Source of the DNA: an uncultured Lachnospiraceae bacterium
GTDB lineage: Bacteria > Bacillota > Clostridia > Lachnospirales > Lachnospiraceae
Length of the DNA stretch: 64,000 nucleotides
Assembly (NCBI GenBank): GCA_948794795.1
Contig: CAQGLR010000003.1
Location: 124,001 to 188,000 of the forward strand
Direction of reading: 5' to 3'
Position numbers and translations under genes: made by a program. Each line of letters opens with the position of its first letter. Positions within the stretch are counted from its first letter, which is position 1. Below the pieces are notes generated by a model, which worked only from the letters and a program-made list of their open reading frames with translations, was not told the origin of the DNA and did not search any database. Shown piece by piece: positions 9,063-18,756 of this stretch.

Positions 9063-9932
9063 TCATAAATACTTTTCCAAATCATCCTCTGTAATATTGT
9101 ATTTTTCCATTATTATTTTCTTTACATCATCATTACTTTTAAAATTACGCAGAACTTCTATTGCGCCAAGAATTTTTCCTTCTTCCATACCGGCTTTTTT
9201 GCCTCTTATTTCTGCCTTTTTTTCTATTTCAAGTATTACTGGCTGCATTATTTTCAACATCATCTCGCCCATTTCAGTATCACCCCTTAACTCTTCAATT
9301 AAGCTAATATTAGCATTTAAAGTTACTTCAAGTACTGACTCCGCAAGCCTCCTGTCATATTCGTTACTAAATTCCCCAGATTTCCTGATAAGTTTTTCAA
9401 GTTCTTCCTTTTTCATCTTCTCTGTCAATGCTTTAATCCACATATGCCCTTCCTGCCCAAGTTCCTTTATGACAACTACCTGGGCTGGGAAAGGAGATAA
9501 ACCTTGTATATAGTATATCCCATTATATGGCATTCCCACTTCAGCATTATGTTTCTTAAAATAATTAAAAAGCTCCCTTGGCTTTGATTCCCTTAACAAT
9601 GATATTGTAATATCTTCTGCTTTTATCCCGTCAACAGTTTTCCCATATGATTTATACAAGCTTGCATATCCTGAAACTTTATAAAATGTATCAATATCCA
9701 GCTGGTCTCCTGGGGATTTATACTCCATTATATTATGCCCTCTGAATATTTTTCCTATTTCATTATGTATTTCTGCATCCTTTTCTTTTTTAATTACAAG
9801 CAGGTCTATTTCCAATGGTTTCCTGTTCAGGTTATGTTCACTCTCAAGTTCCAGCTTTTCCCTGTCTTCTTTAAATTCAATATCCATTGCAGCAACAAAA
9901 CCTGGATGCCATTGTATTTTTGTATCTTCCAT
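9063..9932 (-). CDS. Rpn-like PD-(D/E)XK nuclease family protein
   Basis: This 289-residue protein resembles the Rpn / 'putative transposase YhgA-like' group common in Clostridia. A PD-(D/E)XK core can be read: LEIDLLVIKK around residues 41-50 gives the Asp strand, and NIMEYKSP (68-75) gives the ExK signature. The C-terminal tail (KIMQPVILEIEKKAEIRGKKAG onward, split by Gly and charged residues) is typical of the group. Related proteins promote RecA-independent recombination or act in phage defence, but this member's role is unknown. AAGGAC precedes the ATG. It stands alone at the end of the flagellar region with no obvious functional link. Confidence 0.65.
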   Translation of the reverse strand: MEDTKIQWHPGFVAAMDIEFKEDREKLELESEHNLNRKPLEIDLLVIKKEKDAEIHNEIGKIFRGHNIMEYKSPGDQLDIDTFYKVSGYASLYKSYGKTVDGIKAEDITISLLRESKPRELFNYFKKHNAEVGMPYNGIYYIQGLSPFPAQVVVIKELGQEGHMWIKALTEKMKKEELEKLIRKSGEFSNEYDRRLAESVLEVTLNANISLIEELRGDTEMGEMMLKIMQPVILEIEKKAEIRGKKAGMEEGKILGAIEVLRNFKSNDDVKKIIMEKYNITEDDLEKYL

Positions 9933-10056
9933 ATATTGTCCTTTTTCTTGTTACAATTACTATAACACATACTGGCAGCCTCCAGAAATATTTTCTTGCT
10001 TTATTTCCAGACTTTTTAAAAACCATGTACAATACAACCAGAAACCTTTGCCTGAC

Positions 10057-12012
10057 TTACCAGTATTTACTTCCGACCCTCTCACAAATCTGCCTGTCTA
10101 TATCTGCTATGGCTTCTTCTGATGATGTCATAAGCTTTGCCCTCTCCCTGGCAAGTCCTGACATATTATTATAATAATCTTTATCTTCTTTATATTTCAA
10201 AATTTGTTCTGCCATTTCCTTAAAACTGTCCACTGCAAAACTTTCCCCTCCTGCAGTATAAACATCCCCTGATTTTAAATATACACCTGGCTTTCCTTTT
10301 TCAAACGCTTCTATAATAGAAAAGCCGCCTCCAAGCCTTTCAGGGTTTATGTATAAATCACAAATATCCATTAATGCAAGCATATCATCACAATATCCTA
10401 TAAATAATGAATTGGCAGATACCAATGGATAACTCTCCATCAATTTGTTGTAATTATCCATTATTCCTGCAAATACTACATAACAACCTTTGCCACATAC
10501 TTCTTCAAGCATCTCCATAAAAGCATCTGTAACTTCAAATTCAAGACGGATACCAACCACCACAAGTATAAACCTGTCCTCTGGAAGCCCTTTAGATTCA
10601 CGTGAAAAAATCCCTTTCTGTGGTTTTAATTCAAATGTAAACCTGCTTTCTATTATATCATCCTCTGTATAAAGGCTTTTCTCTTCCTTATATAAATTCC
10701 TTCCCAATATCTTCATTTTGTTCATAGTTTTAGGAAAGGTTGAAAATGCAAGCGCCATTGAGGCACATGGGACTATATTCCCACACAAATCTGCTAACAT
10801 GCTTCCTGTGCCAATTGATAATATATAATAAGGCTTATATCTTTTCAAAAGTTTAGCCATAATCCCCATCCTGTATTGTATAGTAGAATGTTCTGGCATT
10901 TGTATAAATGGAAACCTGTCATTTCCAATTTTCAGTTCGTTTACATTGTTATACTTTTCAAGTACCCTGCCAAAACCTGCGCTATACATTGGTAAATAGT
11001 CTTTCATAGTATACTGTTCAGCTGTATTTATTATAACAACTGTTTTACCTAGATGTTTTAATGCTTTTGCTCTTTCTATAACAGTTCTCGTCGGAGCATG
11101 TGTTTCATCTAAAAACTGTATTGTTGATATTAGCACCAGGTTTTTATCCCTTTCTTCTAAAGGTATTTTTACAAAATACTCTTTTAACTCACTTTCAAAA
11201 CCATTATAAGACCTGTTATATAATTCATCACATAACTGGCTTGATTTATTATCAAATACAGCAAGTTTTTTAAGTGACATACGCTTAAACTGGTTCCATA
11301 CAAAATACATGCTTCCAGCTTTAGTCATGCTATTCTCTAACATCTCATTCAAATATGCATTTGTATAATCTGCTTTCTTGCCAAGTACCATAAGTATTGA
11401 ATACACAGCAAGTTTATAATTAAAATCTGCATCTGCAGAATTATTATATTCAGTTTCATATACTAGAATTTCACAGAAACAACACCATAACTTTGTTAAA
11501 ATTTGTTCTTTCTCTATTCCAAAATCACCTAGCTCATATAAGAATTCCATAAAATTCTCTATACTTCCATTACTTTTTAAATTCCATAATTTCCTCATAA
11601 AAGAAGCATTAAGTTTACTTCTCTGTATATTTATAAAATAGCTGGCTAACTGGCCTGTTTCCAGTCCACTGTCAAATTTTGCATTATCACCCTTGCCAAC
11701 ATATATAATCTCTTCAAATAAACTAGAAAACAACTTTTCTACAATATTATACAATCCTTTTACATCTGTTACAAACCAGAAACCACTATCCTGTTCTTTA
11801 CTTGCTTCTATATAATTAGTTAATATATCACAAAGACAATATAAAAGCTTGCCTTCACAGCTTTCAACAACAGATGTGACAATATGTATAATACTGCTTT
11901 CATCATATTTAGATATAAATTCATCTAACGAAGCATTTTGTTCTTCAACATAACAATATATAACCTGGTTATAAGATAACCCGCTTACCTCACTCAAAAT
12001 ATTTACCTCCAT
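10057..12012 (-). CDS. GT-B glycosyltransferase, tandem paralogue of the next gene's C-terminal half
   Basis: This protein of about 650 residues aligns along almost its whole length with residues beyond about 560 of its upstream neighbour: both share IYCYVE, SCEG-LIYCLCDI-NYI, WFVTDVKGLY, PLEERD/NLV and a C terminus ending KYW. The last 350 residues look like a retaining GT4-type glycosyltransferase (HAPTRTVIERAKAL; NPERLGGGFSIIEAFEKGKP with an E-x7-E arrangement). It lacks the DUF115 domain that the neighbour carries at its N terminus. The start is uncertain: ATG 12012, an upstream GTG at 12027, or a TTG at 11997 that has the best GGAGG spacing. It probably glycosylates flagellin. Confidence 0.7.
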   Translation of the reverse strand: MEVNILSEVSGLSYNQVIYCYVEEQNASLDEFISKYDESSIIHIVTSVVESCEGKLLYCLCDILTNYIEASKEQDSGFWFVTDVKGLYNIVEKLFSSLFEEIIYVGKGDNAKFDSGLETGQLASYFINIQRSKLNASFMRKLWNLKSNGSIENFMEFLYELGDFGIEKEQILTKLWCCFCEILVYETEYNNSADADFNYKLAVYSILMVLGKKADYTNAYLNEMLENSMTKAGSMYFVWNQFKRMSLKKLAVFDNKSSQLCDELYNRSYNGFESELKEYFVKIPLEERDKNLVLISTIQFLDETHAPTRTVIERAKALKHLGKTVVIINTAEQYTMKDYLPMYSAGFGRVLEKYNNVNELKIGNDRFPFIQMPEHSTIQYRMGIMAKLLKRYKPYYILSIGTGSMLADLCGNIVPCASMALAFSTFPKTMNKMKILGRNLYKEEKSLYTEDDIIESRFTFELKPQKGIFSRESKGLPEDRFILVVVGIRLEFEVTDAFMEMLEEVCGKGCYVVFAGIMDNYNKLMESYPLVSANSLFIGYCDDMLALMDICDLYINPERLGGGFSIIEAFEKGKPGVYLKSGDVYTAGGESFAVDSFKEMAEQILKYKEDKDYYNNMSGLARERAKLMTSSEEAIADIDRQICERVGSKYW

Positions 12013-12045
12013 TTTGGAAATTCCCACCCATACTATACATATGCT

Positions 12046-15000
12046 TTACCAGTATTTTTCTTCTATCCTCTGGCAAATCTGCCTGTCTAAATCTGCCATT
12101 GCCTCTTTTGAAGATGTCATAAGCCTTGCCCTGTCTTTTGCAATGGCAGACATACTATTATAATATTCATGGTCTTCTTTATATTTTATAATTTGTTCTG
12201 CCATATCATCAAAAGTACCAACAGCAAAATCTTCCCCGCCAGCAGTATATACATCACCCTTCTTTAAATATACTCCTGGTTTTCCTTTAGAAAATGCTTC
12301 TATAACTGAAAATCCGCCACCAGACCTGTCAGGATTAACATATAAATCACATATCTCCATAAGTGCCAGAATATCTTCACAATAACCTGCAAATAATGAA
12401 TTATCTGCAACTACAGGATACCTTTCCATTAACATATTATAATTATTCATAATACCAGAAAATATAACATAACATCCATTTTCACAAACTTGCTTAAGCA
12501 TCTCCATAAATTCATCTGTAATATCATAATCAAGCCTTGTCCCAACTACTACAAGTACAAATTTATCTTCTGGTATACCTGGTTCCTTACGTGAAAATTT
12601 CCTGGTCTGTGGTTTTAATTCAAATGTAAACCTGCTTTCTATTATATCTTCTTCTTTATAAATTTCTTTCTCTTCTGTACTAAGCTTCCTGCCAAGTATT
12701 TTCATTTTATTTTTGGTATGTGGAAGAGATGAAAATACAACTGACATAGATGCACAAGGCACCATATTCCCACATAAATCTGCAAGTATACTTCCTGTAC
12801 CTACAGAAATTATATAATAAGGTTTTAATTTATTAATAATTTGTGTAAGTGCCTGCAGCCTGTATGGTATTGGCAAATCATCTGGCAGCTGCAGGAATGG
12901 TATATTTTCATTTCCTATTTTAAATTCACTAATTTCATTATATTCTTTATAAAAATTCGCCACATCCATCTTATATATTGGAAGATATCCATTCATCAGG
13001 CCAAACTCAGCTGTATTTACTAGGACAACATTTTTGCCAAGTGCTCTTAGTGCTTTTATTCTTTCAATAACTGATTTGGTTGGTGCATGTATATCATTAA
13101 GGAACTGTACTGTCATTATTATTACCAGATTATGGTTCCTTTCTTCTAATGGTATTTTTACCAGTTCTGTTCCAGCATTTTCCAAAAATCCATTATAACA
13201 TCTATTATATAACTCATCCAGCATATTCCCGCTCTCGTTGTCGTGTATTGCTTGTCCTGTAAAGAAAAAACGTTTAAACTGATGATATACAAAATATAAA
13301 TTTTCCAAACTGGTTTTGTCATTTGATAAAACTTCTTTTAAATACAATTTAGTAAACCTGGAACTATTACTAATCATAATAATAATTGAATATAATGCCA
13401 GTTTATAATAAAAATAATCTTTGCCAGAGCCTTCTTCTTCAAGTACATACAATATAAGCTGGCAAAAGCAGCACCAGAATTTATCTTCTTTCTCTATATT
13501 TGCAATCCTGTTATCACCTATTACAGCCAGCTCCCTGATAATCTCTTCAAGTGTTCCGCTATTTCTTAATTCCCATAGTTTCTTCATAAGGGAAGCCTGT
13601 TGTTCATCTTTTTGTATGCTTATAAAATAGTTTATAAGGCTGGCAGTTTTTATCCCGCCTTTAAATTCTTTTTTATTACCTTGTTCTATATATATAATCT
13701 TTTCAAACAGAAAAGAATAAAACTTTTCTACAACGTCATAAAGTCCTTTTACATCTGTTACAAACCAAAGTTTTTTATCTGATTTTATATAATTATTTGC
13801 TATATCACAAAGACAGTATATAAGTTGTCCTTCACAGCTGTCTATAATAGATAAAAATATTTCTACAAGGCTGTCATCATTATGTTCTGATATAAACTTA
13901 TCCATATCATCTTTCACATCTTCAACATAACAATATATTTTCTGGTGGCAATAATCTGAATTAATTTCTTTCAGGCTTTTTTCCTGCATACCATGTATTT
14001 TCGCCCCGCCAGATGCATTTATAAACTCTATATTTTCTACATTTTCAATTCTTCTTTCAATCCATCTTCTGTATATATCAAGCGTTTTGCTTGTATAAAT
14101 TTCACCGCCACTTGATGATTCTACTTTACGCAGGCTCTTTTTACCTGATATTTTCCTGCCTATTCCCTCTGCATGTGTATTATCGCCAATATATCCCATA
14201 TCAAGCCCAACACATATTACACGTGAACACTCCATACGTACTGCCAGGTCTATTGCAAAAGTGGCAACAGAACCTCCACTCTGGTAAATTGTAAGATTAT
14301 TCTTTTCTGCATATTCTTTTGAAGGTTCTATTCCCTCCTGGTATGCTATATATCTTTTGCCATTATATTCTGATGCCACATTATATGCTACTGTAGAGAG
14401 ATAAATTAATGGAACTCCACAATCTTCTATACCACTTGTCTGCCATCTAGTCCCTTCTTTGCCATCAATCATTACTATATAACCAGGATTTATATTTTGT
14501 GATATAAGCCTTCTTGCTGCCTTTCCTACACATACAACATTTACATCACTTTTAGATGAAATTTTACGCAAGTAATCAAAATTTTCATCAAGCGAAGGTC
14601 CAGCACCTGCAATTACTATATCTTTACCTTTAAACCTATCTTTTATATTTTCTACAGGCTCATCACCAAGTTCCTGGTTTCTTTCAAAATTATATAATAA
14701 GATATTTTCCAGGTTGTCCGCAGAACTTATATTTACACAATAATTTTCAAGAAGCTCACGGAGTGCATCATTTTCAATAGTCTTAACCGAAGGATACCAT
14801 ACACTGATAAAATTTCCACTGCCATCTTTAAGCCAGCTAGTATAATCACTAACTTTATCACAAAATACTATTTTTATATGCTGGTCTGAAAGCAGGCTTC
14901 TCATATCTGTATACATCATACATATCCTAAGCTGTTCCAGGTCACTTTCAAGAATAACTATTTCTTTAAAATATGATGATAATGCTATATATTTTGCATG

Positions 15001-15609
15001 ATATCCCATTCCAAGACCTAATATTATACATCTGTTTCCTGTTTTTTCTGCCATGCCATCAGCATATATCAATGCTTCCTGCCATGGATTAATAACAGAA
15101 GAAAGCATTACATTTCCATACTGGCTTGTATTTACAGACAGGACTGCATCCCCTGTACATGCTATATTTAAGAAATATTCCCTTTTCTTGCTTTCCTCTG
15201 CTATATTAAGTTTTTCATAAAGTACAGTATCTTTTTCTTTTAGAAGTTTTAAATTTTCATCCCAGTAATTTACTGGCACATCATCCAGTGCATCAATAAA
15301 ACATGACTGTATTTCAAAAAGCGCTGGCATAAGCTGATTTTCGTATATATCTGCAAGCTGTATCTCATCACCATTTTCTGTAGCCTCAAGCAATTCTTTC
15401 CATATTGGAAGCAGCAGGTTTGCGCTTTCATCAAAACCAATATTCCCCGCATCATTAAAATACTGCTCCCCAATATTAATAACTGCCATTGCTGCCATAT
15501 GGGCTTTAGCATAATTCTGTTTTCTATAATAATATACTGCTTGTGTTACAAAATGTATTATTTCCCTTATCTCTTCTAATAATTTTTTCATAGCATCTCC
15601 ATCTGTCAT
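12046..15609 (-). CDS. MAF (DUF115) flagellin glycosylation factor fused to a glycosyltransferase
   Basis: This 1187-residue protein has three modules: an N-terminal helical segment (about 1-105), a central MAF/DUF115 domain (IVIAGAGPSLDENFDYL near 340; SGGSVATFAIDLA; VCVGLDMGYIGDNTHAEG), and a C-terminal GT-B module (from about 560) duplicated as the downstream gene. MAF proteins transfer CMP-activated nonulosonic acids to flagellin Ser/Thr in other bacteria, and the CMP-sugar genes lie 5 kb away. The ATG at 15609 overlaps the upstream stop as ATGA; an ATG at 15591 with GGAGATGCT is an equally good start. The helical segment resembles the stand-alone 104-residue protein at 17469. It probably couples two sugar-transfer steps. 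Confidence 0.78.
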   Translation of the reverse strand: MTDGDAMKKLLEEIREIIHFVTQAVYYYRKQNYAKAHMAAMAVINIGEQYFNDAGNIGFDESANLLLPIWKELLEATENGDEIQLADIYENQLMPALFEIQSCFIDALDDVPVNYWDENLKLLKEKDTVLYEKLNIAEESKKREYFLNIACTGDAVLSVNTSQYGNVMLSSVINPWQEALIYADGMAEKTGNRCIILGLGMGYHAKYIALSSYFKEIVILESDLEQLRICMMYTDMRSLLSDQHIKIVFCDKVSDYTSWLKDGSGNFISVWYPSVKTIENDALRELLENYCVNISSADNLENILLYNFERNQELGDEPVENIKDRFKGKDIVIAGAGPSLDENFDYLRKISSKSDVNVVCVGKAARRLISQNINPGYIVMIDGKEGTRWQTSGIEDCGVPLIYLSTVAYNVASEYNGKRYIAYQEGIEPSKEYAEKNNLTIYQSGGSVATFAIDLAVRMECSRVICVGLDMGYIGDNTHAEGIGRKISGKKSLRKVESSSGGEIYTSKTLDIYRRWIERRIENVENIEFINASGGAKIHGMQEKSLKEINSDYCHQKIYCYVEDVKDDMDKFISEHNDDSLVEIFLSIIDSCEGQLIYCLCDIANNYIKSDKKLWFVTDVKGLYDVVEKFYSFLFEKIIYIEQGNKKEFKGGIKTASLINYFISIQKDEQQASLMKKLWELRNSGTLEEIIRELAVIGDNRIANIEKEDKFWCCFCQLILYVLEEEGSGKDYFYYKLALYSIIIMISNSSRFTKLYLKEVLSNDKTSLENLYFVYHQFKRFFFTGQAIHDNESGNMLDELYNRCYNGFLENAGTELVKIPLEERNHNLVIIMTVQFLNDIHAPTKSVIERIKALRALGKNVVLVNTAEFGLMNGYLPIYKMDVANFYKEYNEISEFKIGNENIPFLQLPDDLPIPYRLQALTQIINKLKPYYIISVGTGSILADLCGNMVPCASMSVVFSSLPHTKNKMKILGRKLSTEEKEIYKEEDIIESRFTFELKPQTRKFSRKEPGIPEDKFVLVVVGTRLDYDITDEFMEMLKQVCENGCYVIFSGIMNNYNMLMERYPVVADNSLFAGYCEDILALMEICDLYVNPDRSGGGFSVIEAFSKGKPGVYLKKGDVYTAGGEDFAVGTFDDMAEQIIKYKEDHEYYNSMSAIAKDRARLMTSSKEAMADLDRQICQRIEEKYW

Positions 15610-17435
15610 AATTTGGCGAGTGTATCCTCAAGCACAGGTTCCAGTGCATCTGCCGCCTGGATTAATGCTTTATATATAGTAACCGAAATTTCTATAGTTT
15701 TCTTCATATTCTCATCTTCATCATCAGTAAGAGTGTTAATTGTAGTTACATCATCTGCAACCATATTTGTTATATATACATCTAAAATATTATAAGCATC
15801 CTGTTTAGCCAGAAAGTTATTAATTTTATTTATATTTTTTAAATTCTTTGCTTCACTCTTAGTATTATATTTTCCAGCTTTTACAATCTTAATAACTTCT
15901 TCTGCTGATTTTATACCTTCGGCAGCTTTTTTCCTGATATTAGTAAATTCTTTACGCAGATGGAATATTTTTTGTTTTACCTGTTCATATTCTTCTCCTG
16001 TAAATGTATATGGTGTTTCTTCCAGCAAAGCTTTAAATGAAAAATCTTCTTTACAGTATTCATCTATTACTTCAGAAAGTTTCATTACTTTAGTACCATG
16101 TATAAGAGCTCCTCCTTCTGTAGCATCTATTACATTTAATCCCTTTAAATCCCTTACAGAATTTTCAAACCACTCAAGATATATAAGCCAGTCATAACGT
16201 GTAAGTACTTTCTCCCCATCTACACCATCTACATACTGTTTGCCACTTTCCTCACCAACTATATTCCTTACAACACCACCTGCATGTGTCACACCTCCGC
16301 TATATGCAAGGTCTTGTCCTATAAATACTATATTTTTAAGACCTAAAGAAGCACATACTGAAAATGCCGCTGTTGCAACGGAACCTCCACTGTTATATGG
16401 TGGGAATACACGCTTAAATTTACTATATAAATCATACATATAAACTGAACCCCTGAACCATATTTTACGTCCAGTGTGTACAGCCATAAGACTGTTTCTT
16501 GCCTCAAGTACACAGAACAATGGTACATTATGGCATCTTTCATCTTGAAGGTGTGTTATTGATTTCAAAGCATCAAGTGTAATAATTGCATCAAAATTAA
16601 TATCATGTGCCAGCAGATATTTAACTGCTGTATCAGTTGCCATTATAAATGACTTACCTTCGGCTCTTTTTAATTCATCTATATTTTTATCAAGAGATGG
16701 ACCTGCTGCTACAATTATAACGGGTGTTTCCTTAGGTATCTTTCCTATAAATTCCGTAACATAGTTGCTTTTTTTTATATATGCCAGGTTCCTTATAGCA
16801 TTATCTGCAAGAGTAACAGCCATATATTTTTCAGTATCCCTGTTAACCTTGGCAAGATTATTAGCAGCATATACAGCCTTAATAAACTCTAAATATTCTT
16901 CATCATACAATTTATCATATACAGGATGGTTACATATTATCTGTGTAGGAAGCAGGCTCCAGTCTATATTTTCTTGTAATAGTTCCTTAAATTCTTTATT
17001 ATTTATTTCATCAACAAATAAATTAACACGTTCATCTTTAAGAACATCTGTTATATCCACATTATCTAAATCATACAAAAAAATAGAGATATCAGGCTCA
17101 TAAAGGTATACTACTGCATCCTGCTGAAGTTTCTTCAACATCTCTTTTACAAAAATACAATTTCCCATTCCAAACATTATAACTGAAGTACAAAGATTAT
17201 GAAATTCATATTGTTCTGTCCATTTTTTTGCTTCAACTAAAGGCTTATAAATACTGTTCAGCCTGTATTTATTATTATCATTTTCTATTATAAGTGCCTT
17301 ATTGCCATCTCTTGCATCAGTTTCTTCTATATTACTATATGAATATTCACCAGCATCAAGTATTTCTTCAAGTTTATCATACAAATTAGGTCTGGTACTT
17401 TTTATAACATATAAATTTTCTTCTAAACAGCCCAT
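15606..17435 (-). CDS. MAF (DUF115) motility accessory factor / flagellin glycosyltransferase
   Basis: This 609-residue MAF protein has PVIIVAAGPSLDKNIDEL, IMATDTAVKYLLAHDI, NSGGSVATAAFSVCASLG and IGQDLAYSGGVTHAGG, all characteristic of DUF115. The C terminus is helical. It is the canonical flagellin nonulosonyltransferase candidate here, placed after flagellin and overlapping the larger MAF-GT gene by 4 nt (ATGA), so the two are probably translationally coupled. AGGAG precedes the ATG at 17435. Like other Gram-positive MAFs it should act in the cytoplasm on unexported flagellin, where FliS and the other chaperones hold the substrate. Confidence 0.85.
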   Translation of the reverse strand: MGCLEENLYVIKSTRPNLYDKLEEILDAGEYSYSNIEETDARDGNKALIIENDNNKYRLNSIYKPLVEAKKWTEQYEFHNLCTSVIMFGMGNCIFVKEMLKKLQQDAVVYLYEPDISIFLYDLDNVDITDVLKDERVNLFVDEINNKEFKELLQENIDWSLLPTQIICNHPVYDKLYDEEYLEFIKAVYAANNLAKVNRDTEKYMAVTLADNAIRNLAYIKKSNYVTEFIGKIPKETPVIIVAAGPSLDKNIDELKRAEGKSFIMATDTAVKYLLAHDINFDAIITLDALKSITHLQDERCHNVPLFCVLEARNSLMAVHTGRKIWFRGSVYMYDLYSKFKRVFPPYNSGGSVATAAFSVCASLGLKNIVFIGQDLAYSGGVTHAGGVVRNIVGEESGKQYVDGVDGEKVLTRYDWLIYLEWFENSVRDLKGLNVIDATEGGALIHGTKVMKLSEVIDEYCKEDFSFKALLEETPYTFTGEEYEQVKQKIFHLRKEFTNIRKKAAEGIKSAEEVIKIVKAGKYNTKSEAKNLKNINKINNFLAKQDAYNILDVYITNMVADDVTTINTLTDDEDENMKKTIEISVTIYKALIQAADALEPVLEDTLAKL

Positions 17436-17468
17436 TATCCCTAAACTCCTTCCTCCACAATATCTTAC

Positions 17469-17783
17469 TTACTCCATGTTATCCAAAATTTCCTGCATAT
17501 ATTCAATATAATCATATTGTAAAATATCTGCAAGAAGTACCATATCACCATCCTGGAGTGCTGCCATTGCCTCTTTTAATGTATTGGTAAGCTTAGCATC
17601 ATCAAGTTCAAATCCTTCATGCTCTGCCCTGTATGTAAAAATTGTATCTATCGCAGTCATCATTTCACCAAGTACAGGTTCAAATTTAGCAAGAGCCTCC
17701 TGTAATTTCTGCTGGTAAAAAAGTTCTACCACTTCCTCTACTTCTTTAACCGATTTACTAACTAATTCCTTTTGTACGCTCAT
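17469..17783 (-). CDS. Small helical protein, homologue of the N-terminal module of the MAF-GT protein
   Basis: This 104-residue all-helical acidic protein has no known catalytic motif. Its C-terminal half (ALQDGDMVLLADILQYDYIE) resembles residues 73-92 of the 1187-residue MAF-GT protein (ATENGDEIQLADIYENQLMP), and the helices before it align too. It therefore looks like a free-standing copy of that module, possibly an adaptor that binds flagellin or the glycosyltransferase. GGAGG lies 6 nt before the ATG. It follows the flagellin terminator and precedes the first MAF gene by 33 nt, so it probably leads that operon. Confidence 0.7.
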   Translation of the reverse strand: MSVQKELVSKSVKEVEEVVELFYQQKLQEALAKFEPVLGEMMTAIDTIFTYRAEHEGFELDDAKLTNTLKEAMAALQDGDMVLLADILQYDYIEYMQEILDNME

Positions 17784-17819
17784 ATTCTACCTCCATTTAT
17801 TATAATATTTTCCAATTAA

Positions 17820-17855
17820 GAAAAAAATGAGGCTGACCTTATGGTCAACCCCATC
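17820..17855 (-). terminator. Terminator of the flagellin gene
   Basis: On the minus strand GGGGTTGACC, loop ATAA, GGTCAGCCTC (two G-U pairs) is followed by ATTTTTTTC. Flagellin is thus mostly monocistronic, and any expression of the downstream MAF genes from its promoter would need read-through. Confidence 0.88.
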
Positions 17856-17877
17856 AAAGATACTAACAAACTTATAA

Positions 17878-18714
17878 TTAACCAAGTAATGAAAGTACAC
17901 CCTGTGTAGACTGATTTGCCTGAGCGAGCATAGACTGACCTGCCTGCTGTAAGATTGAGAATGATGAATATGCCACCATTTCATCAGCCATGTTAGCATC
18001 ACGGATCTTGCTCTCTGCTGACTGTAAGTTCTCAGCCATGTTATCAGCGTTAGCTATTGTATGCTCTAACCTGTTCTGTAAAGCACCAAGTGCAGATCTC
18101 TGTAATGAAACTTTTGAAATAGCCTTGTTTACAACTGAGATAAGCTTTGTAATATCTTTACCTGTAGCACCAGATTTTGAAATTGCACCAGCAATCTTGC
18201 TAGCTGATACACCCAGCTTGCTAGCTGTCATAGCACTAATCTTAAGTGAAATTGTCTGTGAACCATTAGCACCAACCTGGAGTACTTTACCGCTGAAGCT
18301 ACCAGAAAGAAGTTTCATTGTGTTGAACTCTGTCTGTGTTGCAATACGGTCAATTTCAGATGTAAGAGCCCTGATTTCTTTTGCAATAGCACGACGGTCA
18401 GCTGTAACGTTTGTATCGTTAGCTGCCTGGACTGTAAGTTCTCTCATCCTCTGAAGTACTGAATGAATTTCATTTAAAGCACCTTCAGCTGTCTGGATAA
18501 GTGAGATACCATCCTGGGCATTGCTTGAAGCCTGGTCAAGACCTCTGATCTGAGCCCTCATCTTCTCACTGATTGAAAGACCAGCTGCATCATCAGCTGC
18601 ACGGTTTACTCTGTAACCTGAAGATAACTTTTCTGTTTTCTTAGCAATGCTGCCGTTTGTGATGTTCAACTGTCTGTTAGCGTTTAACGCTGTCATATTA
18701 TGCTGTACTATCAT
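17878..18714 (-). CDS. fliC: Flagellin
   Basis: This 278-residue flagellin has the full conserved N terminus (MIVQHNMTALNANRQL, then KLSSGYRVNRAADDAAGLSISEKMR) and C terminus (SILQQAGQSMLAQANQSTQGVLSLLG). Between them lies only a short Ser/Thr/Ala-rich link (about residues 135-190), so it is essentially D0-D1 with no outer D2/D3 domain. The Ser and Thr residues there are likely sites for the nearby MAF glycosyltransferases. AAGGAGG lies 7 nt before the ATG. A sigma-28 promoter (18858-18884) and a leader with two CsrA-type sites precede it; a terminator follows. This is the main filament protein. Confidence 0.97.
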   Translation of the reverse strand: MIVQHNMTALNANRQLNITNGSIAKKTEKLSSGYRVNRAADDAAGLSISEKMRAQIRGLDQASSNAQDGISLIQTAEGALNEIHSVLQRMRELTVQAANDTNVTADRRAIAKEIRALTSEIDRIATQTEFNTMKLLSGSFSGKVLQVGANGSQTISLKISAMTASKLGVSASKIAGAISKSGATGKDITKLISVVNKAISKVSLQRSALGALQNRLEHTIANADNMAENLQSAESKIRDANMADEMVAYSSFSILQQAGQSMLAQANQSTQGVLSLLG

Positions 18715-18722
18715 AATTAATT

Positions 18723-18756
18723 CCTCCTTGAAATTATAATCTCATCCATGAGATTA
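18723..18756 (-). promoter_or_regulatory. Two CsrA-type binding sites in the flagellin leader
   Basis: In the mRNA sense, an 8-bp perfect stem (TAATCTCA with TGAGATTA) presents GGA in a 4-nt loop (18737-18756), forming CATGGATG. Twelve nt downstream the Shine-Dalgarno itself lies within CAAGGAGG (18723-18730). Both fit CANGGANG, the core of the CsrA motif ACANGGANGU. The pair resembles the two sites in the Bacillus subtilis hag leader, where CsrA blocks ribosome binding and FliW relieves it. Confidence 0.8.

Noticed and set aside
9043..9513. A 156-residue plus-strand frame with hydrophobic Ser-rich sequence
   Set aside because: It lies antisense to the Rpn-like nuclease gene, has no ribosome site, and its composition is that of a shadow frame.
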